NCBI RefSeq assembly: GCF_963678635.1
Contig: NC_087064.1
Coordinates: forward strand, 43,335,159-43,399,158
Direction of reading: 5' to 3'
DNA length: 64,000 bases
Source of the DNA: Symsagittifera roscoffensis
Lineage: Eukaryota > Xenacoelomorpha > Acoela > Convolutidae
Part shown: piece by piece, positions 35,601-47,600 of the stretch
How positions within the stretch are numbered: the stretch's first letter is position 1
How the letters are laid out: each line of letters opens with the position of its first letter
Position numbers and translations under genes: made by a program
The notes under the pieces: model-generated
Told to the model about the DNA's origin: nothing
The model's database searches: none
Seen by the model: only the letters and a program-made list of their open reading frames with translations

Positions 35601-38600
35601 TTGAAAATTGATTTCTTGAAAACTGATTTCTTGAAAACTGATTTCTTGAAAATTGAATTCTTGATAACAGGTTTTTTGAAAATTGATTTCTTGAAAACCG
35701 TTTTCTTGAAAACTGATTTCTTGAAAACTGACTTCTTGAAAACTAATTTCTTGAAAATTGAATTCTTGAAAACTGATTTGTTGAAAACTCATTTCTTGAA
35801 AATTGATTTCTTGAAAACTGATTTCTTGAAAATTGATTTCTTGAAAACTGAATTCTTCAAAACTATTTCCTTAAAAACTGATTTCTTGAAAACTGATTTC
35901 TTGAAAATTGATTTTTTGAATTTGATTTCTTGAAAATTGATTTCTTGAAAACTGAATTCTTGAAAACTGATTCCTTAAAAACTGATCTCTTGAAAACTGA
36001 TTTCTTGAAAATTGATTTTTTGAAACTGATTTCTTGAAAACTGATTTCTTGAAAATTGATTTTTTGAATAGTGATTTCTTTAAAATTAATTTCTACAAAA
36101 AAATTGAGTTGTTGAAATCGGATGTTGACTAACAATGATGGGTATGAAGTAGTAATTGAGGTCTGGCACCCACTCGTTCACTGCAGTGATGTGACCAGAG
36201 AAGAACAGGAACGATGCAAATACTGATGCACAAAAAAAAACAGAACACTTCATAGCAGAGTAAAGACAGATTTGATTATGATATATGGTACTCTGCTGAA
36301 ATTTACCGATTGTAATTTTTCCACTCTGAATTTATTTATTTTCAATGAAAAATCAGGTGGTCTCTTTTTTGAACAATGGGGCGCAAAACTTCATGCAAAC
36401 AAAAATATTTTCCAGTTCTTATAGGCATTCCTACTAATTTTCCTACGTTATTTAGCCAATGTACAAAAAATGCATACCAAACGTTTTTTTCCCAAAGCTC
36501 ACCAGTGACAATTTTTGCTGCAAAATTCTTCCCATCGTTATTCTTTCATTTATGAAAAAAAAAACGTTTGAAAACTGTTAGTTTTTTGTTTAGACAAACA
36601 CGGATAAAACTGCTTAATCTTAAGACAATTTATTCACAATGGAAAGAACCAACATACGAACTGTTCAGCTCTCACAGTTAACCGCTGTTTTGCCCCTGGT
36701 TAAGATCTACATGCAATGTTTTTGGTTGTTTTGTTTTCTGGCTGGGTATTGTTGCCACACTTTCAAGTAACGAACACGGTTCTTGGTGGTCCTCGAAGAT
36801 CCGACCTTTCGCTTGACGGTGGAGACGTTATCACTTCACCGCCACTCCCCTCCTAAATAATTGAGATATTAAAAAATGAGGCTGACCCATTGAAGCTGTG
36901 AGTGCCATTTTCGAGACAAATATGAGGAATGCGGTGATGCCGTTGACGACTGCAACCCGCACTGCATTGCGCAGGATGAGAAAGAAGGCGTCCATTGCAG
37001 AGAAACAGAAGTTTCGACCATAGATTGCAATCTGAACAAACCAATTAACAAATTTAGTGCTACAGTAATTGATCATATGCATTTTTTGGATTTTTTTTCG
37101 CTTTAAATGTGGTAACCAAACTTGCCTGAAAGCTATCGGTGGTCTGTTATTATTAAAAAAACGCGTTCGGGAATGCTTTAAAAAATCACGTATCACAAAG
37201 CTTCAAGTCTGAAATAAATTACTTTATAAAAAGAAACAAGACTCCCGGTATCAAGGGGACGCTCTAAGTGGTCCGAATGCTCTTTAAGGTCTATGGAGTA
37301 GTGTTAAAAAACGATGACGATGAAATTTTCAAAAAAAAATACGGCAAAAATTAGAATCAATAGCATGCCTCAATTCAATTGGAACGATTTCTAAGCCGGA
37401 TAAAATCGCCACTTACGCGTTTATACCTGCGATGAGATTCCATGGATAATTGATTACAATCGATATTCGTATCTACAAGATTTACCATTATATTCGATTA
37501 GAGTAAAAATTTGATAGGCAATCAGTTATAATCAATCATATTTCAAATATTTAGTGTGTTTAAATCATTTATAAGTTAGCTAATTTAAATCCACTGCAAT
37601 GGATTATAGTAGATTGTATCCAGTATGACTTTTTTCCTAATTTTCTTCAAACTGCAGCTGATTTTGCATTACCCACAGCTTACTTCAAATTCAAAACCTA
37701 CTCACACTTTTAGACTTTTCGCAAAGTTTTATTCCTCAAACTAACAAAAAATCTAAAAAAAACTAAAAAGATGAATACGAAAATAGAGGAAAATTATAAT
37801 GAGAAAGTTTAGAAAAAAAGCTTAAATTTTCTTTTTTTATAACTTGATTCAACTTGAAATAATTCAACGACTGTATTGCAACAACAAATCTCAAATTCTT
37901 AAATCAACAAAAATTATTTGCACTGTCCTGATTAAGTTCAAAAATAATATTATAATAAATTATAATTGATTATAATGAATTTAAAATGAATTTTGTTGTT
38001 GTAAAATTAGTAACATTATAACCCATTTTCAACCTTTTATAAAGGTTTATTCGTAAATTTCATGACGACTGACATTAAAATAACAGTATAATCGACTTTT
38101 ATCCATGGAGCTCATGTGCGGCTAGCGCGAAACATATCGAGCGTTAATTGTCCCAAGTTAGCCAAATTGTCAGTCTATAAATCTTATAACTTTACCAAAA
38201 ACAATCACTGTTAAAACATTGATTTAAATTTGGGCTCAAGACAGCAATGCTTTTCAGATGGTATGAAAAATCCGCCAAAAATAATTATTTTAAAACACGA
38301 CCACAGCACCACTTTTTCTTTTTCTTCGAACTTCGGAGCAATTAAGACTTTAACCAAAACAATCAGAATAGATTGAGGCGTGTATATTCCACAGTATAAA
38401 AAAGACTAGTGTTATGTTATGTATTAAGCACTCACGAGGATGTATGCATTCTTGCTGATGAATTTGATAAACTTCTCGAAGCACCAGAAGAAGCACTTGC
38501 ACATACTAAAACAGAGAACATCACTAACAATCAAGGCTGATTATAACCACCGAATTAGTAGGTGAGCTTGGTTTGTAGCGGATTCCGCAAACAGGGTTAT

Positions 38601-41600
38601 GCGGGGCAAACTTATTTTTGTATTCCACAAAATATTCCAGATTCCGCAAATTTTGTAGCGGATTTGCTGCTTTTGGAGAGGATTTGAGCATTATAGTATT
38701 TTAGTTATTTCTTCGTGGAACCCAAAACAGCAACCATCACAGAAAAATAGCAACTCCTATGTTGGTTCGGAGTCTAATCTGTTTTAACCTGTTGTGGAAC
38801 CCATTTACAGTTCATACTTCAATTAGAGTTTTTAGTTCTCACTTTAGTTTTAGTCGCTAAAGCAGTTTTACACACAAAAAAAAACAACGTTTTCAAAAAA
38901 ATTATCACGGGAACTTTTCATTTCAAGAGTCCACGCACATTCTTGTTACATAAAAGAATCAAGAGTCACAATGAAAATTCGGACGGCAGAGTTTGTATTT
39001 ATCAGTTTTAGATAGTATTATTTAAAATAGAGGCCTCGTAGACATATCGAAAAAATTGCATTTTTTTGTTATAATAACATGAGAAAATCTAATGATTCAG
39101 TTATTATTACGTAGAATAATTTCCAGTTTTGATGCCGTTTATACTGTTGGTTTTTCTCTTATAGGGAAAAATACAATTAGAAAGCGAAACAAAAAAACAA
39201 TATGGAAAGTATTCTTGTCATACAATTCTCTTGTTTAAAAAAATGTCTGTTGAACGATTTCATAATATGGAAAAGCTGTTTTTTTTTTCATTTTCAAAAA
39301 AAAATATTTTTTAGTCTATGAAATTGTATGTTAAGCATTTTTTTTTTCAACCTAGGTCCTGGGTTCTCATTTCGAGAATTCGTGTGCATTTTTTTGCTGT
39401 TTTCCTGGGTCGGTAATTAACGCCTCACTCACTCCCAAGCCAGGGTCTGGGTTCATGGAACGTAGCGAGATAACATCTAAATTCAGGTGCCATTGTCTCT
39501 GAAACCTCCAGGAATCTTAACATGATCTCATGGTTACTCAAAGGTTATGCCCTGTTCCACAAGACCAAACAAAAACACGGATGGGGTAGAAACTGTTGTG
39601 AGCCAGGATAATCCATCAAAGCTCAGTAACTTCTCAAAAAGGTTTTCATGATTCTAAATCTTTGCTGATCAAAAAATAGTGTTTATCAAAACTGACCAGA
39701 GAACTATTTTGGCCGGCAGGTTCTTCTTCTTCTTCAGTTTTCTGTCCAGGTACTCCAGGATCAGCCTGATGAACTGGACCACAGCGATGATGAAGGATCC
39801 AAACGCCATAGAACCAATGTGATATCTGCAACAAATTTCAGGCGTCAATGTTTTTTCCTTATTATCTTTCGTCTGAAATTACTGAAAGTTGGGAAGTTAA
39901 AAGGGCAAACTCTATTTTTCACATTTCTTATATTTATTGATTTTTTGGAGCAAATTTTTTGACTTATCTCAATTGGCGCGGCTTGAGTGGTCTAAGTTGT
40001 AAAAATTCATTCACTCAAAACAATAAATATAGGTTTTTGAGCAAAGTAGCTAGAGTACTTTTTAAACAAGAATTGCAGCAGTCACAACTCAGACAGTTCT
40101 AAAACCAGGTGCAACAAAATAACCAAAATAACATCTGATGAACAAGTTAGACCAGCGTAGATAAAATTCAAACCTAGATCACTGACCGATAATTCGAGCC
40201 CTTCCCGCTCCAGATTTTCAAAGATTTAAACAAGGCAGTCCTGAACAATCTTAAAGACTTTATAACTACACCTGTTTTGTGGTTGTTACACATTGTGGGA
40301 ATGAAGCAAAGTTGGTGATAAAAAAGACTGGCCTTAGCACCCTGAAGAGGGAGAAGAAAGTGGAGAGCTGTCCTGCTTTGCCTCTGCTCCAGTAATAGTC
40401 GGCATAGCCCCCAGCCAGAGTGCACTGGCCGATGGCATCGACGAAGTTGAGCAGCCACAGACACATGAAGATGTTGTAGGCGTGCACGTAGTTGAGCTTG
40501 TCCTGGCCTACATATGTCTGGAAGTAGCAGTTGCCAGTCTAAAACAAAGATAGCCGGTTACTGCGCAAATAGCGCAGAATGTTCCGACCAGTCATAAAAA
40601 TTACAACCAAATTTTTTTTCAAATAGTGTAGTTTTTTCGGCTTGTCGTAGTGTGATAAAGGAATCTGAGCAAAAAAAGAGCATTTTCGTCAGTCATTGTA
40701 ACAATTTTTGAAGACAAATAACAAGAAAAACAAAAACAAAAACAAAAAAATTACTGCGACTGAAAGGTTTAAATATGACATATCACTCAACCCAATCCGA
40801 TCATTATTTGTGGTACCTGATTATGCGTGGAAAACAAAAACTAAAAAAAACAATAACACACCCGAGTACAAAGTTCCTCCCCATTTTCAATGGTCGGAAC
40901 AACAAACTTCCAATCAGTTCGAAACACTTTGTCACCATCCTACGAACGGAGACTTGAAAAAGGTTTAAAAAGCTAGAACAAAAGCCAGAAGCATAATTAA
41001 AATCACGAAGCTCCAAAAACTAATCCATCATCGAGCCAAATTTTTCGCAGGTGAAACGTGAATTATTACGATAGTTAGCAACCAATTTGTAATAAATTAT
41101 TTATTCGCAAACGTAATGAACAAACTATAATCATTATTGGAGCGAGGAGAAACAGTTTTTGAGATCATTGCGTCTTTTTTCATTTAAAATGAGCTCACGA
41201 GACGTCAGACAATGAGCAGTTCTTTCTTGTGTCCCAATTGTTAATATTATCTGTGCTGGATAATCTGACAGGAAGCTGAAGCTGCAGTTGACCATTGTAG
41301 AAAGTATTCACTGTGGAGTTTTGAATGAAAGTGAAAGAGTTAAATTGACGAAACCACATGAGATAATTCAATTAGAAGGCTAATTGAATTGGCATTTTTG
41401 GTGTTCTTCCAGACAATAATTTTTTAATCATTATGAGTTGTTTAAATAAAATTCGAGTCTGTTCCCTACTTGAAAACGAGTTTATTATGATTATTAATAA
41501 AATTGGTCTTGGTGGACTCACGGATGCAATTAACTGTCCGGAGCCGTTATTAAGAGTGACGTTGTCATAGGTTAAAGTGGGGGTGCAGGGATCTCCAGCA

Positions 41601-44600
41601 TCTGAGTTAGCAATGGAGGCGTTGGAGCTGTTCGATCCAGTGTTGTACACTGGGTCCCCCTCGTAACTGGCGATGTATGCTGTCAGCACCAGGAAGTAGG
41701 CCATTATGCACAGCTGTAGCATCCATGGGAAGATGCTGGTCGTAAGGGAGCACAGCATACTTCGCACAGCACTGACAACAGAAAAACTGGCTAAAATTTT
41801 GTTCAAAAACTCAAAATTACTGTTTTTTTTCACTGTTTTAACAAATTATGTTTCACAAAATGAACTTTTCTAATGTATATATCGGTTCTAATATATGTAT
41901 CTCTGAAGTGTTCATGTTTTTGGGAAAACCCATTACGCTAATCAGGGTGGATCTCAGATTTTCTCGAGGGGGGCGGGGCGGATTTTCAGAAAAGTTTCGA
42001 AAATTTTGTCAGCCATTTTTTTTAGGTCGAGCAAATTGATTTTGAAAAAGATTTGAAAAAAACGGGCCAAAAATGCGCCAAAAATGCCTTAGGGTTGGCA
42101 AGGGAAGCCCAATTATTTATGCAGTTTTTGATTTTGTTACTATTGAAAAATATCTTGACACTTTTCAGGGAGCTTCATTCCGAGCGGAGTTTCTAAAACG
42201 CTTAAATTTTGTTCAGTCGATGTAATATCTATTTGTGCCTCTTACGCGCTGGCCTCGATGATGACCTGGATGGCCAGGCGGATCCTGTTGAAGAGGAAGC
42301 AGGTGAGGAGGAGTATGATGCCAAACAGCGCTGCCAACACCATTCCAATATATCTCCATGTCTGGTAGAGACTGCTGTAGTATTCCATGTTGGCCTCCAG
42401 GTTATAGTTGTTCGGATCCTCTGCCACATTCTGCTCACTCCTCAACTCCTGATATTTCAGGTAGCAGAAGTACACACCTGCGCAATCAAAACAAAGCAAG
42501 CCATTGGATGATTCTGATTGGAAGACCCAATATGCACCATTTTACCAGGAAACTCTCACTTTTTGAGCTTGAACTATTATTAGTCTAACCAACACTTTCT
42601 CTGCGTTTATGTCGTTTTTCCTGCAACAGTTTCAGATGCGGAGGGGAATTTAATATACTTTGACTAAGGAAGCTATTTAAAAGGCACTGGGGATTTTTTC
42701 AAAAAAAGTTTCAGCCTCAATGATTCGGTCGTATATCAATTTAACAGTTGATGCTTCAATTCGAACGAATTTCTCGCTAAACAAATGGCTCCCATCACCA
42801 ACTAGGACAATTTAAAATGATGGGAAAAAGAGTTGTGAAAATAAGTCAGCTCATGTGTGAATATTCTGGCTTAGACTACTTGTATTGCAACAATCACAAT
42901 ACCTGCAAGGAGTGCAACGTGGACTACAATGAGCAGTGTCCAGATGACAATTTTGGCCACGATGCCCATGAGGACAATGGTGAGGGCGATGAGAAAGCAG
43001 GAGACTGTCATGAACACTGCCATCATTTCCCAGCAGTCCACCAGGTCATCCAGAATTTGATAGGTGATGCCCTGGGCAGTGTAGAAGCCTGCCACTACCC
43101 TGAAATAGTCAAAAACCTTCTTTGCAAAGCTAAAATTACTGGGGTGTTTGAGTAAAATAACAGATAACCTGATTTGAACAGCCTTTGAATTCCGTTTTTT
43201 CATGCGACGGTAGGTAATCTCCATCAGTTTTTTCATGCGACGGTAGATAATCTCCATCCGTTTTTTCATGCGACGGAAGGTAATCTCCATCAAATTACGA
43301 AAATAATCTCCATTAATGGAACATTTCAGTTTCATAAACTATTTTGTGTTTTGCGTGAACTCAGATTTCCTTACTTTTATAAAAATTGGTACATCTCCCA
43401 TATGCATCTCCCAAAGAATTGAAAAGCAGATATACCGAATGATTTTGTTCATCCAAATATTAGCGGTATTCAGAAAACGGTTCAAAACGTTAGGTCATTT
43501 TTGAATGTTAAACAAATGGACAACAAATAGATACATTGTACTACCAAAATAAAATGGGAATTATAGTTCTTCAAAAATTGGGCGTATGCCTATGCATAAC
43601 ACTTATCAACCACACCTTTATAATTTTTCATGCACTAATGCTTGATTTGAGGGAAAAATGAAGTCTTTGATGAAAAAAAACAATTATAAGAAATTACATT
43701 TTCTCGTGACTTCAGGCGCCTACTATTTATTTTTAGATAATTTTCTACCAATTTAAAAGCCTTATATTATCAGGAGAATTCAAAAAACACTCAGACCCTC
43801 TAAAATTTAGAGCCATTAAAACTTTTGAAAAACCTTGGTTCAATTTAAAAAAGAGGTTTTTCCCAGATTTTGTCAGAAGTATCAAAAACAAATTTGATGA
43901 AATACAAAATTTTTTGGAAGACTTATCGGATAATAGTTTTGAGGCAAAACAAATAACAGAAAAAAAATCGGAATCCCAAGTTTAGGTTTTAACACAAAAA
44001 CAGAAAAAAGTTGACAAGAGTTAGCAAGTGTGTTGGTATTGGAGTATGGACCCCTAAAAATATATCGTGAATGGAAAAAGATGATCTGAAGTCACTAAGT
44101 AAAACTTTTTTCAGTCAAGGTAGTCAGAATTAGTGAACCATTTGACAAAAAAAAAACATTTTGGAATGTTTCTTAATGTCCTAAAAAAACGTTTAAAAGA
44201 GATCGTTTTAGATGAACTAGCATCAAAAACTTTGGCAACTACCTTTTCCGCAACCAAAACTTAACCGGATCGAACAGTTTTGGCGCAAATGATAGAATCA
44301 AACGTATCAATTTTGATATTCCAATCAGATTGATCATTGAGCGAGTATGATAAATCCTGTGTTTTTATGTCAACAGCACAGATCACTATTTTCAACTGTT
44401 GTTAAACTCCAATTAATAAAGGCCACGTTTTGTTTCGTTACAAACCCAACCTTATTATCAGTAACGACAAAAAACTTTTTGAGGTCAATTTTCGATAAAG
44501 CTTACTAGCCGGTCTTTCATATACCAACAAACAGATGCGCAGAATACCTTATCTGTTTTTGTTGATATACTTAAGGATAGTTTGAAAAGATTCACATTTT

Positions 44601-47600
44601 TTATGCAGAAGTTTGTATTCAAGACCATTGAAACAAATGAACTGTGATTAGCAATTTCAATAAAGCAGATAATTTTTGAAAACCCACAGTTTTTTGAAAA
44701 TTGGAAATATGCTCGATAAAACTGATTACAAGAAACAAAAAAGTGGGTCAATAGACTTTTTTAAAGGTTGAGAAAATTTTTCACAACACATTTCTTCAGA
44801 AGTTTATAAACACGAAAGAACAATGACACTTAAATAAATCAAAATAAACATTTGTAAAATTGACAATGATAGGTTCGTCATCTTCACCTTCAGAAGAACA
44901 ACTAGCTAATAATTTTGTAATAGCAAGTAACTTATATCGAATATTCGCAAAGTTTGACAAATACAAAGCAGACTGAGTGCAGACTTAGTGTTTCATAAAA
45001 ATCACGAAAATAAAGTTTCAAAATCATTGTAGGAATTTTTTGTAGAAAGAATTAAATTTTTCAGTACAAGTTAACAAATTTCTATGTAAAATGGCTCACG
45101 GAATCCTCTCACTATATCTTGTCAGGAACGCAGCTCGCTTAATTGTTCGGAGCGAATTAGTAAATAACAAAATAATTGGTGCGGTGTGCTGTTTAAGCCA
45201 TATTGTTGATTGTTTGAATGTAATCATTTCTAGACATGCTTTTTTAAACGAGAGGTTATAAGAGTTTAATATGTTCTGCTGGAAAAAAGGGGTTTCAGCC
45301 GTGACTTACTCTCCGATGACTTGCATGATGGGTCCAGTTATGGCGCTCACTGCCCCGGATGCGTCCAGGGGTCCGAGGGGGTATGTAGTGCCATTGTCAG
45401 CTATGAATTCGTACGAGTCCACTGTCGTGTCTATGATGTCAAACAGCATGCTCGGCAAGCAACGATGTAGAACTACACAGAGAACAACATTCACAACACC
45501 AATCTATTCGAAAATGGGTTCATAACACTTGAAACTGTTTTTTAATACAGCTTTTGCGCAACAGTTGTGTTTGGTAGGCAAAATGCAGGTTGACTTGACT
45601 GTTTTTTTTGTCAGCCAGATTCATCAATTTTTTTTTTTGGAGCAACAGAGCTCTTTAAGAAATCATGATAATTGGATGACAGATCGAATCGCAAAATAGG
45701 TGAACTTGAATTTTCTTATCGGATTTTATAGGTCAAATCAGCAAATTCAAACCCCCTAACTATACAGTGCTGATTTGTATTAACCGGACAAAACGCGTTA
45801 AACTTGAAATTTAAAACCCGTTTTTCTCAAATTGGGTTGAGTTTAGGTGAAAACGTATGAAGACAAAGCTTGCTTGAAATTTTAACAGAATTAATATGGT
45901 GTAATTTGTTTTGCGAAATTCGTGCCCAAAGTTTTACCCAAAAAATGGGTCATTTTGGCGTTTCTTAGTTAATCAAAAATTACGCCAAAAATACCCAGTC
46001 GATCACAGACATAATTATATCAAACTGAGCCCTTTACGTAGCCCAACAAACTTTATGAAGGGTATTTTCTCCAAAATATTGTATAAGTTAAATTATTTTT
46101 GTTTGATAGACAAAAAAGGTCGTTTTTACAATATAAAATACCAATTTTTTATTTAAAAACAATTTTCAAACAATTTGCAAATTTTTTTTGGAGAAAATAC
46201 CCTTCATAAAGTTTGTTGGGCTACGTAAAGGGCTCAGTTTGATATAATTATGTCTGTAATCGACTGGGTATTTTTGGCGTAATTTTTGACTAACTAAGAA
46301 ACGCCAAAATGACCCATTTGTGGGATAAAATTTTGGGCCCGAATTTCGCAAAACAAATTACACCATATTAATTCTGTTAAAATTTCAAGCAAGCTTTGTC
46401 TTTATACGTTTTCACCTAAACTCAACCCATTTTGAGAAAAACGGGTTTTAAATTTCAAGTTTAACGCGTTTTGTCCGGTTAATTTAAATCAGCACTGTAC
46501 AAAAACGATCATTTCTTTTAATTTTGTATTTTGCGAAAATTATCCCACCACACGCTATGTAGAGTAAAAAGTGATGCATTTAGAATATAGAGAAACAAGA
46601 CTGCTCGTATCAGGGCGAAGCCCTGATTGTTCCTTCCGACTGTCGTTAAAGGTCTATGGAGCAGTAATAACATGAAAAATTTAAATATAATAAAATAAAA
46701 TTAAATTAAAAAAGAAGTCGAGATTTTTTTGTAAAAACATCCCATAACACCCCATATTAAGTACAAGGTGATAGATATTGCTCATACTAACAATTCAATT
46801 ATGGTATATAAATTTCCTTGAACCAATTTGGAACGATTTATAAGACGGATTAAATCCCGGCTTACGCGGTAATAGCGCGAAATACATCGCTCGTTAATTG
46901 TCCCAAATTGGCTAAAATGGCTATTTTTAAACCCCCATAATTTTACGAAAAATGATCACAGGTATAATATCTTTTCAAATTTAAGCTCAGGACAACAATA
47001 GCTTTCGAATGATATGAAAAAATCCCGTCAAAAATGGCTAGTTAAAAAGTCGAAATTTGTCTGAAGAAAAAAACCCACCCGAGCGCAAATATTCCGTTAC
47101 TTTCGTTTCGAAAGTCGCAACAATAATAAATAGAACACATGGTTCGCCTCACTTCAATTCGGGACAATTTCTGAGACGGATTGACGGACTAGAGTAAAGC
47201 AAACAATGTATCGCGCGTTGATTGTTTCAAACTGGCAAAAATGGTAACCCTTAACCCCCATAACTTTACAAAAAATGATCACAGGTGAAATATATTTTAA
47301 ATTTTTAGCTCAAGACAACAAAAACAACCGGCTGATAAAAACTTTTTTGTCAAAATTTAGTAAAATATCAACGTTTGTTCCGAAGAAACCACTTATAGCA
47401 CAAATAACCCCTCACTTTCTTTGAAGTCGGAGAAACAAGACTGCTCATATCATGGCAAAGCAATAAATGTTTTGACTGTTCTTTAAGACGTCTTCAGTGG
47501 TTTGTCAGTTTCTCATATCATAACATACAATTCTCGGATCAACTCATGTAGTGATGATTCCTGATCAATTGCCTCACTTTCCACAGAAACTATTAATATC

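Noticed and set aside
42817-43155. 112-codon plus-strand frame, Asp/His/Cys-rich
   Set aside because: Antisense shadow of SLC44 exon 9 at 42903-43099.
45911-46351. Mirror-image small frames of 81 and 61 codons
   Set aside because: They are the two arms of the palindromic element read on opposite strands.
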